From: a virus
Direction: 5' to 3' (one strand)
DNA: 64,000 bases
Virus record (IMG/VR): IMGVR_UViG_3300032116_000106
Location: 19,682-83,681 of that record
Shown here one piece after another: positions 16,378 to 26,000 of this stretch. The notes beneath the pieces are model-generated. The model saw only the letters and a list, made by a program, of their open reading frames with translations. It was not told where the DNA came from and searched no databases. The translations under genes were made by a program, and so were the position numbers. Position 1 is the stretch's first letter; each line of letters starts with the position of its first letter.

Positions 16378-17228
16378 TATATTAAAACTATTTGTTTGGT
16401 TAGTTTATTCCAATTACCGAAAGATACAAAGGATTTTTCAGATTTCCAAGTCCATTCAGAAAAATCTTCTAAATTTATTGAGAGTTTATTTTTTGCCAAA
16501 GCCCTATACATTTTTCGGTATTCTTCTGAAAAAGCGTAATCAGTTCCTACATTTGCAACAGCTCTTAACCTTTCTGCACAAGTACTATCCCATTTAAAAT
16601 GATGAACTTGTGTAAAACCCTTTTCAATTGGATAACGAAGGGGGTGATTCCATCCCTGCCACCTCCAAGTTGTTTGTCCATTTATTTCTGCATAATGTTG
16701 CCCCGCAGTTACCTTTATCCTACCCTTCATAAGAGTAACCTTATTTGGACAGGCTCCACTTAAAGGGTATCTAAAAAAAGAACTAATCGGAAATGCTTCC
16801 CATAAATCAGTATCTTTTGTCACCAAAGGGAAACTACCATTCTCACCAATCTTATCTATAAAACCTCCTGTTACAAATTCCCAACCATTAGTTTCACACT
16901 CTTCAATTATAGAACCTATATCATCCCAGTACAATTGTAACTCATCATCATCTGAAACTATCCACCAATCATTAGGATATAAGGATTTAATTTCATTGTA
17001 AAAAGATGTTACTGCTTCCCAGTTAAATACCTTCTCTTTTCTTTCATGATATACACATCCAAATTCTTCGGCTATATCTCTTGCTTCTTCGAATGATTTT
17101 TTATTATCCCTATCAGTAGAGTAATAATTTACCAAATGAATTTCACTCACATTTTTTTTGTAATGTGATAACATTTGCCTCAAAGTATTTGTTCTATACC
17201 CAGTGACAGTAACTAATTTTGGTTTCAT
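16377..17228 (-). CDS. Glycosyltransferase (GT-A fold, GT2-like)
   Basis: This 283-residue protein begins with a beta strand, loop and helix typical of GT-A folds (VTVTGYRTNTLRQML). It carries WWIVSDDDELQLYW near residues 108-121, which fits the DxD metal/nucleotide-sugar site. Later segments (GQHYAEINGQTTWRW, VHHFKWDS) resemble the acceptor-side region of GT2/GT92-type proteins. The start overlaps the upstream epimerase by 4 bases. The sugar transferred is unknown. Confidence 0.7.
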   Translation of the reverse strand: MKPKLVTVTGYRTNTLRQMLSHYKKNVSEIHLVNYYSTDRDNKKSFEEARDIAEEFGCVYHERKEKVFNWEAVTSFYNEIKSLYPNDWWIVSDDDELQLYWDDIGSIIEECETNGWEFVTGGFIDKIGENGSFPLVTKDTDLWEAFPISSFFRYPLSGACPNKVTLMKGRIKVTAGQHYAEINGQTTWRWQGWNHPLRYPIEKGFTQVHHFKWDSTCAERLRAVANVGTDYAFSEEYRKMYRALAKNKLSINLEDFSEWTWKSEKSFVSFGNWNKLTKQIVLI

Positions 17229-18067
17229 AAATTATCTATATATTTCTTCAATCTATCTTTTGGAAACCAACCCAATCTTCTAACTTCATCATCTTTTCTC
17301 CTACTCATTGAGTATTGCCCTAACCCACCTATTTTTTTTTCAATTTGTAAACTGGGAAACCTATTTTTAAACATTTCATAAACATTATGCACACTATATG
17401 AAACATCATTACCCATTTCCCAACCACCTAAATTAATTTCTTTTGTTTTTATTAATCTTACTAAACCATCAACAACATCATCGATATATGTAAATGGTTT
17501 TAATTGAGTTCCTAAATTATGATAGGTAATAGGTAAATTATTGTTTATCTGATTTCTCCATTTTCCAATTAATGCCGCCATATGTGATTCAATTAATTCA
17601 CCTGGCCCATATACATTATATAATCTCACTATTGTTACATCAACACCCAATCCATTTCTATAAAAACGGCATAACTCTTCACCCATTTTTTTTGATGTGG
17701 AATAAGGTGATATAGAATGATGAACCGATGATGAACTTGCAAATACTACTTTACACCCATTTCTTTTTGCATATTCTAATACACTTTTAGTTCCATCAAC
17801 ATTTGTGGAAAAAGTATAATTTTGATGCTCATATGATACCCCAACTCTACTAAATGCTGCTAAGTGATAAATCCAATCATAAGGTTTATCACTAATGTTT
17901 TCCATTGCCCTTACATCTCCCCCAACAAACTTAGCGCCTTCCGCCACTTTTGCTTCTCTACCGATATACTGATTATCCACTATATGAACTTCGTGTCCAT
18001 CTGTAATCAATTGTTCGGAAAGTGCATATCCAATAAATCCACATCCTCCCGTAACTAAAATTTTCAT
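17225..18067 (-). CDS. NAD-dependent nucleotide-sugar epimerase (SDR)
   Basis: This 280-residue extended SDR has MKILVTGGCGFIGYALSE for NAD binding, FASSSSVHHSISPYSTSKK with an intact YSTSK active site, VRLYNVYGPGE, and a C-terminal RRKDDEVRRLGWFPK segment often seen in UDP-glucose 4-epimerase-like proteins. It probably supplies an activated sugar to the neighbouring glycosyltransferases. It overlaps the methyltransferase gene by 4 bases and the GT2-like gene by 4 bases. The exact sugar is unknown. Confidence 0.9.
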   Translation of the reverse strand: MKILVTGGCGFIGYALSEQLITDGHEVHIVDNQYIGREAKVAEGAKFVGGDVRAMENISDKPYDWIYHLAAFSRVGVSYEHQNYTFSTNVDGTKSVLEYAKRNGCKVVFASSSSVHHSISPYSTSKKMGEELCRFYRNGLGVDVTIVRLYNVYGPGELIESHMAALIGKWRNQINNNLPITYHNLGTQLKPFTYIDDVVDGLVRLIKTKEINLGGWEMGNDVSYSVHNVYEMFKNRFPSLQIEKKIGGLGQYSMSRRKDDEVRRLGWFPKDRLKKYIDNL

Positions 18068-18819
18068 TTCCTTCTTATTAAAGTAAGACCTGTTGATGAT
18101 GGTTTATTTTTCACAATACCATGATTAAAAAGATTAAATACTTCCCATTTATTACCATCAATTTCTTTTGCTAATTTTATAGGCCCACTCCAATCATCGT
18201 GATCTCCTCTATCTTTCACTTCTTGTGTTACAATAAACTTATCATGATATTTCGGGTCAGTATCATGCATTGAAATAATACCATTCTCACTCATTATCTG
18301 AGAATATAATTCAAAATCTTCTTTTACATTTTCATACGAATGACCTGCATCAATATGTAAATAATCTATTTTTATATCTTGCAATACGAAGAAATCATAG
18401 AATGCCTCCTCGGTAGTTGAGTTTATAATACGAGGGTGAAATGTTCTTCTAAAAAATGATTCTTCCGCAAACCAATCCACAACCCCACCAATACCATTCA
18501 TAGCATCTACAACATAAGTTGAACCTATATCACCATAGTTAAAATCAGCATTTCCTTCAAAGATGTTTTGTTTGTGTAAATCGTATCGAGCCTGTGTCAT
18601 TATACGAGGAATAAATCCACCACCGCTACCCAAACAAACACACACTCTGGCCCTCATATATTGGATTAGAGAGTAGATAATTAGTCCATCACCTAAATGT
18701 GTATCAGTAGCTCCATGAGACCAACGGTAGGGAACAGGATTGATTTCCTCTTCACCTCTAAAATCAAATTCTAAATTGTTGGTGAGATACTTTTTTATGT
18801 AGTTAAGGTCTTGTAACAT
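18064..18819 (-). CDS. Class I SAM-dependent methyltransferase
   Basis: This 251-residue protein has a glycine-rich strand near residue 60 (VCVCLGSGGGFIPRI) fitting the SAM-binding motif I. A later LHIDAGHSYENVKEDFELY and GIISMHDT pair is the signature of the Methyltransf_24-type O-methyltransferases often found in cell-surface sugar clusters. It probably methylates a sugar or glycan intermediate. It starts after a 31-base gap, one of the few in this operon, which shows no clear promoter. Confidence 0.8.
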   Translation of the reverse strand: MLQDLNYIKKYLTNNLEFDFRGEEEINPVPYRWSHGATDTHLGDGLIIYSLIQYMRARVCVCLGSGGGFIPRIMTQARYDLHKQNIFEGNADFNYGDIGSTYVVDAMNGIGGVVDWFAEESFFRRTFHPRIINSTTEEAFYDFFVLQDIKIDYLHIDAGHSYENVKEDFELYSQIMSENGIISMHDTDPKYHDKFIVTQEVKDRGDHDDWSGPIKLAKEIDGNKWEVFNLFNHGIVKNKPSSTGLTLIRRK

Positions 18820-18850
18820 CTATTAAATATAATTATCTTAATCTATAAAA

Positions 18851-19846
18851 TTAGGAATTATTTATGAGATTTCCAACTCTTTTTATCCATTTATTTTTAT
18901 CCGAAAATTGTAACATATATTGTTTTAATTTGTTACATTCTTTTACCTTTTTTTCATAGGATGTGTGTATCAACTCATTGACTAAATCATCAAAATCCTC
19001 TTTCGTTTCAACCCTATATTCATAATCACACTCTACTCCCCATTCCTTATGTAATATAGGCAATTTACCATAATTAACGGCATCAAATACTGAATACCCA
19101 AATGGTTCGTTTTTATAGGCCGAATGGAAAATTTGCCAACTTTTATCTATGAACCAATTACGATGGATGCCCATATCAAACTCATAAAACTTACATCTTT
19201 TAAAATTATACATTTCTGATATATTGTAATAGTCGTATTTGTGAGTAAGAACTTTTGCCGAATGGTTTGATAGCCAATGTGGATTTTTACGGGATTCAAA
19301 ACGGGCTGCATATCCTATTGTTTCCGAACATTCTTCTACTAATGGTCTCTCTTCGGTAAATGTGTAATAATTTGGTATAACCTCACAATCAAAATCATCC
19401 AAAAGAGGTGAATGATTTAATCCTATCCAAACTCTTTTTTTACATTTTCTTAGCAGAAGGTTTTGCCAACTCAATTCTATTTTGGTTGGATATATTTTAA
19501 AATCAGTTCCACTTTCAGTTATATCTTTTGCATATGCCTGAATAAAAACGGTATCCCATTTATGTTGATACTCCATAAGATACTCTCTATGTGAATATGG
19601 TGGATGAAGAAAAATTATTCTATCACACTTATCTAATAAATCTTCCGTCCCTTTTGGATTCTCTAAACGAAATGTATGTGGTATAGGAATAGATGATTCA
19701 AGATGGTTAGCACTTCTTTTATTATCAATTATGAGATGCACTTCTTCATTAAGAGTAGGGATTACTTCTCTAATAAAATTATTAACCCATATATCTCCTC
19801 CACCAATTATTTGATTTCCGGCAGAGGTCGTAACCATTATTATCAT
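18851..19846 (-). CDS. Glycosyltransferase, GT4-like (GT-B fold)
   Basis: This 331-residue protein has the GT-B pattern: an N-terminal acceptor half, the linker VIPNYYTF then TIGYAARFESRKNPHWL, and a C-terminal donor site NEPFGYSVFDAVNYGKLPIL that matches the EX7E-type motif of GT4 enzymes (E-P-F-G ... E/D-A ... G-P). It should transfer a sugar from a nucleotide donor in the host cytoplasm. It is followed by a 31-base gap and then the methyltransferase. The specificity is unknown. Confidence 0.75.
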   Translation of the reverse strand: MIIMVTTSAGNQIIGGGDIWVNNFIREVIPTLNEEVHLIIDNKRSANHLESSIPIPHTFRLENPKGTEDLLDKCDRIIFLHPPYSHREYLMEYQHKWDTVFIQAYAKDITESGTDFKIYPTKIELSWQNLLLRKCKKRVWIGLNHSPLLDDFDCEVIPNYYTFTEERPLVEECSETIGYAARFESRKNPHWLSNHSAKVLTHKYDYYNISEMYNFKRCKFYEFDMGIHRNWFIDKSWQIFHSAYKNEPFGYSVFDAVNYGKLPILHKEWGVECDYEYRVETKEDFDDLVNELIHTSYEKKVKECNKLKQYMLQFSDKNKWIKRVGNLINNS

Positions 19847-19858
19847 AATATAAAAATA

Positions 19859-20599
19859 TTATATCTTTTTTTGATGATTTGAAAATGGACATCCATATAC
19901 ATCTTCTCCATTAAAATAACGTCTACCACTTCCATGCGGTTTACTTATATCTTTAGTGACTCTTTCTATACCAAAGTCTTTCATCGCTAATCGTTCTTCA
20001 TCTATTTGCTCTTTGGTAAAAATATCTTCACCTCTCTCTAATGAAAATGAATCTATAAAATATCTAGGAGTAGGAATCACACATCCAACTAACTCTCCTT
20101 TATTAATTATAATTTTATGATTTTTTCTCGTAATTTTTAAATTAAATGTAAAATCTCTACGAAGATTATCGGTTTCAATAACACCGGTCATATGTTGAAT
20201 ACCATCTATCCAATAATTAGGAGGATTAATTGTCATAAGATTAATATCGGAAGGTGTTCTGAATGTAAATCGATTTTGAATTGTAACGGTTCCCATTCCA
20301 AAGTGGGAATTTATATGCTGATACATCGGGTTATCGCCATCATCTAAAATCTCAACTTTCGTATTGGACGGAGAATCACCACCATCCCATTCTACCGAAA
20401 AAGTTTTTAAAGATTTTATACCAAACCCCATTTGATTTCCAATTACCAAAGGTAAACAAAAATATGCATGATTTATAAACCAGTCTCGTTTGTTCTTTCC
20501 TTTTAATGGAAAAATAATTAAATCATTTGAATTTTCAAATTCAGATGATTCGCATATTGTGATTAATTTATTTTCTGGAACTTTTATCATATGTAACAA
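19859..20599 (-). CDS. DUF6065-like protein of unknown function
   Basis: This 246-residue beta-rich protein resembles DUF6065 proteins as I remember them: an N-terminal FPLKGKNKRDWFINHAYFCL region, FSVEWDGGDSP, FRTPSDINLMTINPPN and CVIPTPRYFIDSF. The His/Asp-rich middle and double-stranded beta pattern could be a cupin or oxygenase-like fold, but I see no clear HxD motif. It overlaps the start-side glycosyltransferase gene by 13 bases. There are two possible starts, ATG 20599 and ATG 20590. The function is unknown; context suggests glycan or virion modification. Confidence 0.6.
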   Translation of the reverse strand: MLHMIKVPENKLITICESSEFENSNDLIIFPLKGKNKRDWFINHAYFCLPLVIGNQMGFGIKSLKTFSVEWDGGDSPSNTKVEILDDGDNPMYQHINSHFGMGTVTIQNRFTFRTPSDINLMTINPPNYWIDGIQHMTGVIETDNLRRDFTFNLKITRKNHKIIINKGELVGCVIPTPRYFIDSFSLERGEDIFTKEQIDEERLAMKDFGIERVTKDISKPHGSGRRYFNGEDVYGCPFSNHQKKI

Positions 20600-21417
20600 T
20601 ATTTATTTTTTCTAAATTTATCATATTCCCCTAAATATTCATCAGGTATAAATAAATAATGATTAGGAGACATATATCCTGTCACCGTTTTTTTATTTTT
20701 CAATTCATAAGATACTTTACCTTCTATACAATTAATCTCAAAATCTTCTATTCCCATACCAACATCATGTGATGAAAGAGTAGAATATTTTACACCATTT
20801 TCTTTGAATACTTTTTGAGCAGCATATTGTTCTGATAATCCTTTGAACCAATTATAATTATCTTCATCTAATTTTTCTTTTGCAATTTGATTTAATTCAA
20901 ATGTTTTATCTAATATTTTTTCAAATAAATTATCTATTTTTTTAAATGAGGTATTTGGTATAATAAGCTGTCCAGATGGTATCCCATTTTCACCTAACAC
21001 TTTAAAAAAATGTTCATTATATCCTTCATGCAGAGAATATATGTAATCCTCATTGTACTTATCAAAAAAGTATCGTATATCTCCATAAAAAATACTATCT
21101 ACATCAAAGTTAAAAATAGATGTATATCCTTTCAAAAATACTTTATCCATATCATACCATTTTTGAAGATAGACACTATATTTTGTCTTATCAAAATCAC
21201 TTTTATAAAAAGTTACATTTGGAAAATCTTTTATAATATTTAAATCAAAATAAGTATTATTCCAAAAATCAAAATCAGGTGAAGATACGCTTATAAAAAC
21301 ATCATAATCTCCTTTATAATATTTTGACCAAGTTTCAAGTGCATAATATAGCATAGAATAATATTTCATACTTCTTCTATCTATACACAATACCATATAC
21401 ATTGCATGCTTATTCAT
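20587..21417 (-). CDS. Glycosyltransferase-like protein (GT-A, GT8-like)
   Basis: This 276-residue protein has a GT-A-type pattern: an N-terminal strand MYMVLCIDRRSMKYY, then FNFDVDSIFYGDI near residues 98-110 that supplies a DxD metal site, and a C-terminal KENGVKYSTLS segment as in GT8-like and nucleotide-diphospho-sugar transferase proteins. It overlaps the P4H-like 2OG oxygenase gene upstream by 8 bases, so the two are translated together. It is the first glycosyltransferase after the poly-proline virion gene and the best candidate to glycosylate its hydroxylated product, which is inference. Confidence 0.65.
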   Translation of the reverse strand: MNKHAMYMVLCIDRRSMKYYSMLYYALETWSKYYKGDYDVFISVSSPDFDFWNNTYFDLNIIKDFPNVTFYKSDFDKTKYSVYLQKWYDMDKVFLKGYTSIFNFDVDSIFYGDIRYFFDKYNEDYIYSLHEGYNEHFFKVLGENGIPSGQLIIPNTSFKKIDNLFEKILDKTFELNQIAKEKLDEDNYNWFKGLSEQYAAQKVFKENGVKYSTLSSHDVGMGIEDFEINCIEGKVSYELKNKKTVTGYMSPNHYLFIPDEYLGEYDKFRKNKYCYI

Positions 21418-21958
21418 AATTCATTGAATGCGTTTTATCAAATGTCCAAAAAGATGTTAAGGTATATCTTATACCATTTATAATTGGGTTTACACCATGA
21501 AGAAATTCCAAAGTACCAGGAAAAAATACTAATGTATTTAATTTTGGTTTAATTTCAATATTTTGGTTTGGAAAGTATATCTCACCTCCTTCATAATCAT
21601 CATTTAAATAATACACACATCCAAAATGCCTCCAATTATATATATGAGGTCTACCAACTTCTTCTCCATCTGCATGTGGATGCTGAAAATCTCCAATTTC
21701 CCATTTAACCAATCCTAAATAATCTGGAAAAATTTGTTCAGATAAATTATAATCTAAGATAATTTTATTCCGAATAGAATCTAATAATTGTTTGTTTTCG
21801 TTTTCTAAATTTTCAAATTGGTTATTGTAAATTACTCTACCAGACCAAACATTGGAATGCGTTCTTTCACCCCAAAGTTTGGTGGTATTTGAAAAATTTT
21901 TATATTTTTCAAAATTTATTTCAGATAACCAATTTTCATTTATTGATATAAACATCAT
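21410..21958 (-). CDS. 2OG-Fe(II) oxygenase, prolyl-4-hydroxylase-like
   Basis: This 182-residue protein has the complete iron and cosubstrate set of P4H-type dioxygenases: His95-x-Asp97 (HPHADGEE), distal His154 (FFPGTLEFLHGVNP) and Arg164 (IRYTLTSFW) for 2-oxoglutarate. The intervening YYLNDDYEGGEIYFP is the hallmark of prolyl 4-hydroxylase-like domains. It would hydroxylate a protein or peptide side chain using O2. The gene begins six bases after the stop of the poly-proline virion protein gene, making those proline tracts the obvious candidate substrate, although this is inference. Confidence 0.85.
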   Translation of the reverse strand: MMFISINENWLSEINFEKYKNFSNTTKLWGERTHSNVWSGRVIYNNQFENLENENKQLLDSIRNKIILDYNLSEQIFPDYLGLVKWEIGDFQHPHADGEEVGRPHIYNWRHFGCVYYLNDDYEGGEIYFPNQNIEIKPKLNTLVFFPGTLEFLHGVNPIINGIRYTLTSFWTFDKTHSMNYE

Positions 21959-21964
21959 TTATTT

Positions 21965-23071
21965 TTAAAATGGATTACATAATTCAGTTGAACCAAACGA
22001 ACCTCCTCCAAATCTAGAGGCCGTCCATTGTCTGGCATTTACACCATCTGAATAGTATCCTGTACTAGCAATTGTTCCGGAATTATCCGAATATAATTGC
22101 GTAGCATCCATCCAATTAGCAGCATTTATATAATACTGCGATTGTGGTGCATTACAAGAGTTCTGATGAGTGGTATTATCATAACCCAAATATATTGAAG
22201 TATAAGCCGGTGGTGGCGGAGGCGGCGGTGGCGGCGGTGGCGGTGGTGCCGCACATGCCGATACCGTATTAATAGTTCCATTACCTTCAACATAATAAAC
22301 AGTAGTTCCATTTGAATAATACCCATTAGGAGCATTTAATACTCCACCCGCTAACTTTAACACACATCCAGTTGTTAAATTCGTACAAGTACTATAAAAT
22401 GTATTAGTAGGGTTACTACATGCACCCACACTATTTCCAGCATCATATCCCAACTCAAAAGAATATAATGGTGGCGGTGGAGGTGGCGGTGGCGGTGGTG
22501 GAGGTGGAGGCGGTGGAGGTGGTGCCGCAGCGCACGAAATCGTTACAGCGGTAGTATTCACCGTTGTATTAGTCCCATCATAAACCGCAAAATACCAATT
22601 ACCATCAGGTATCATAATCCAAGTATATGGATTACCTGGTGATGGTATAGCTTCTCCAAATTCAGAACCCATTCCACCTGCTACCAAATTAGCAACATTT
22701 GCCTGAGTGGTATCTCTTGCAATTCTAACATATGTTCCGGTGCCCCCAGCCATAGTTGAAGTTACTTGACCCGATCCTCCACTACAAATTACATTTGTCT
22801 GAGTAATTGATAGAGCCGGTGGAGGTGGTGGCGGCGGTGGAGGTGGAGGTGGCGGTGGCGGCGGTGGAGGTGGAGGTGGCGGTGGCGGTGGTGGCGGTGG
22901 AGGAGTTGCACCTCCTGCACTCTTACCATAAAACTCATCCATTCCATGTGGAGTAGAAGGAATACCATACGCAATAGCGGCAGCATCTAGATCAATTCTA
23001 GTTCCAGATGCTATACCTCTATCGGTATTCATCTGATCCATTGAAATAGGTCCTGATTGTGGTAACGCCAT
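21965..23071 (-). CDS. Poly-proline virion protein (tail-associated, candidate hydroxylation substrate)
   Basis: This 368-residue protein has three parts: an N-terminal 50-residue module of the phage tail-attachment type (PQSGPISMDQMNT ... MDEFYGK), then domains separated by uninterrupted proline runs of 29, 18 and 13. The last two domains share a motif of the form GYYSDG/GYYSNG with nearby cysteines and are homologous. Poly-Pro runs form stiff PPII rods and would stall ribosomes without EF-P. The proline codons vary (CCA, CCG, CCT), which argues against a simple recent trinucleotide expansion. It lies between the tail fibre and the P4H-like gene. Confidence 0.75.
   Translation of the reverse strand: MALPQSGPISMDQMNTDRGIASGTRIDLDAAAIAYGIPSTPHGMDEFYGKSAGGATPPPPPPPPPPPPPPPPPPPPPPPPPPPPPALSITQTNVICSGGSGQVTSTMAGGTGTYVRIARDTTQANVANLVAGGMGSEFGEAIPSPGNPYTWIMIPDGNWYFAVYDGTNTTVNTTAVTISCAAAPPPPPPPPPPPPPPPPPPLYSFELGYDAGNSVGACSNPTNTFYSTCTNLTTGCVLKLAGGVLNAPNGYYSNGTTVYYVEGNGTINTVSACAAPPPPPPPPPPPPPAYTSIYLGYDNTTHQNSCNAPQSQYYINAANWMDATQLYSDNSGTIASTGYYSDGVNARQWTASRFGGGSFGSTELCNPF
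22208..22246 (-). repeat. Poly-proline tract, 13 consecutive codons
   Basis: Thirteen CCN codons precede the C-terminal domain. With the other two tracts this gives 60 prolines in three rods. Confidence 0.95.
22469..22522 (-). repeat. Poly-proline tract, 18 consecutive codons
   Basis: Eighteen CCN codons between the first and second internal domains of the same protein. As in the longest tract, codon choice is mixed. Confidence 0.95.
22817..22903 (-). repeat. Poly-proline tract, 29 consecutive codons
   Basis: Every triplet in the minus-strand reading frame is CCN (mixed CCA, CCG and CCT), giving 29 prolines between the N-terminal attachment module and the first internal domain. It is the longest of three tracts in the gene. 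Confidence 0.95.
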
Positions 23072-26000
23072 TACTTATTTTTTAATTCTTCTATTTCTTT
23101 TTTTAATTCCTTTATTGCTTCAACTAATAATGGAACTACTTTTTCGTATTGTATTGTCAAATAATTTTCACCAGATTTCGAATTACCATTTCCATCATTA
23201 TCAAATGGTGCAATCTTTACTGCTTCAGGTAAAACTTCTTGTACATCTTGTGCAAACATCCCAACTACTTTTTCATCAGTACTATATCCAGCTAATTTAT
23301 TTGCAGTTTCATTCCAATTATAAGTAAACCCGGATAATTTATTTAATTTTTCTAATGGATTGGATAACAATTCTATATTATTTTTCAATCTTCTATCAGA
23401 TGAGAATGCAGTTATGTTTCCAGTTGCGGTTAATCCTCCTCCAACAGCAACAAAATCTGCATTATTGGCTCTTTGTACTTCAAAATATCGGGTATTACTA
23501 AATACAACTTGAAATCCTCCGGCTGCCAATTCAGTTTTTGAAACGGGAATAGCTGCCTCAATAGATGAAAGAGATGGAGTATTAATATCCATATAAAAAT
23601 AAGCCGGAGGATTAAATTGACTCATTACTCCTGCGCCATAAACTCCTTTTATAACAGGTGTAAGTGAATAAAACCCTTGTTTTAATACAACGGTTGTTGA
23701 TAACGTTCCTCCTGACATAGTATGAGTAATGATACTAGTACCTATTGTATTCGTTACTTGACTACCATTATAAGAAACAGTACTATATACATCTCCATCT
23801 GGTGTTGTTAATCTAAACCCATATTCATAGTAAAATTTTTGATATTCTAGATATGTGGCTGGAATTTGTCCATCATCTCCGCTAACTTCAAATCGATTCG
23901 GAGTAGCTCCACCTACATTTGCAGTTATCGTACATGTTCTTCCAATATTAGCATCACCCGCAGATATAGTAAATGAAGTACTTCCACCTGTTAAATCACC
24001 AGTATTTTCTCTATAATATTCAGTTCCTATTTGATTGTTATATGTGTAAGCGGTAAATCCAGCTGATTGTCCGATTGAAGATAAATTAAATCCACTAAAA
24101 CTAACAGATTTCGGTGATAAACCATTATTAGCATTTATATCAACCACTAAACTATTTCCACTATAAAGTTCTACTGATGGTACAGTTGCTGATAATTGAA
24201 CCTTTTTATTATTCGCAGTTCCGTATAAAGTTGGACCGGTCAATACCCAACTTCCAATATATCCATCGGTAGCTGCAATAGAACCACTAAAGTATCCACT
24301 TGCTGCAACTAACTCTCCACTAAATGTACCACCGGCAGCTGCTAATTTTCCTTTAAAAAATGCATCTCCCGAAGAACTAATAAAAAAGTTTCTACTTCTT
24401 AAAGAACCATTATCTAAATTAAAAATAGTTCCATTTACAGTATAACCTCCGATGGCCAAAGTTTCACCACTTCCTAATGTATATCCAGTCGATGTTATAA
24501 CTCCCGTTGAAATCTTACCACCATGAATAGTTGTTACATTTGCACCACCAATATGATTTGTAATAGAACCCGATGGTATATGGTTAATTACATTTGTACC
24601 ATCTTCTAAAGTATTTGCAGCAGTAAACGTTACCAATCCACTAAATCCGATTGCCTGAACAGGTGTACTAAATGATGGTGTAGAAGATACATCACTTCCT
24701 GCAGATGATTCCACCGCAGTATATGTTGAATACCAATATTTGTTACTATTTCCGGCAGCGAATGTTGGTGCACCCTTTGCCCAATTCGATGTTAAACCAC
24801 TAAAGTTTCCGGTACTAAATGTAAATGAAGTTGCTCCGGGGGTAGATGGTGCAGATCCCGCTGATAATTGATAATAAATTATTCCGGTTGCAGTTCTTAA
24901 TCCATTTGTACCATTTGTACCATTTGTACCATTTGAACCTGAAGGCCCGGTGGCACCGGTAGCACCAGTTGGAACTTTAGTAAATCTAACAACAATTGTT
25001 TGGGTTTGCCCCGCAGTTCCCTCACTATCGGTATGAGTAACTACAATAGTAGCAGATGCTTCTGCTGCATTCATCACCGCCGATGTCATCGTAAGAGTAT
25101 TTCCACTTATAGTTGGATTCGTTGAAAACCCACTATATGTTGCAGTCATAGATGTGAATCTACTCGTTGTTCCCTCTAAAGCATTTACAGTAACATTGGA
25201 TAAAGTTCCAGTTTGTACACCCGCAGTATTAGCCAATACCGATTGAGCCTGTGGTGATGCACTTACAACCACCAATGGAACTGCCTTTTTAATTTTTGAT
25301 AATGTTATAGTATCATTAAGAATTCTATTTGTACTCTCACTATCAGTAACTCTTGCAGTTAGGGTAATTACGGTTGAATTTACTCCATTACCCAATGTTC
25401 TTCCAGCCAAAGTTATTGTACTACTAGTAGAACCAGAACTTGCTACTATATTAGAAATATCAGATGATGATGCGGTTATAGAATTTATAGTTAATGATGA
25501 TGTTACACCATTATATGTTTGCCTAACAATTACACTTGAATTTGTAAATGCATCAATTTGTTCTCCGGTGGATTTTGCTGATACTGATTGTGCAGCGTTT
25601 GTGGTAATGATTTCCAAAACAGGTGCTGCTTTTTTTACTTTTGATAGCGAAATGCTACCTGAAATATTTCTACTAGATCCTTCTGAATCTAAAACAGTTC
25701 CATTCAAAACTAAATCAGCTGAATCAAACCCATTTGCTAACGATGCCGTTATGAATTCATTTGATACGGTTTTTCCAAATATAACGGCTCCATTCGGAAT
25801 CGATGTGGGATTTAATGAAGTTGCTAATCTTCTTGTGGTAACCCCATCATATGTATCAGATATACTCATTGTCACCGGTACAAAAGTTCCAACTTGAATA
25901 CCAGTTGATGTAGCATCGGTGCTTTGATTTGAATTAACAATATCAAATGATATGACAGGCGCTGCCTTTTTTACTTTAGAATATGTAATTTCTTTGGATG

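Noticed and set aside
22126-22335. Minus-strand His/Arg-rich frame over the proline tracts
   Set aside because: An alternative reading of the CCN repeats; composition only.
24900-24975. DNA-level microsatellite in the tail fibre
   Set aside because: The repeated triplets encode collagen-like GxY units (GTN), a common fibre feature, so they are explained at protein level.
25568-25897. Long plus-strand open frame opposite the fibre
   Set aside because: Antisense to a well-supported gene, no domain, and no initiation context; a shadow frame caused by codon composition.
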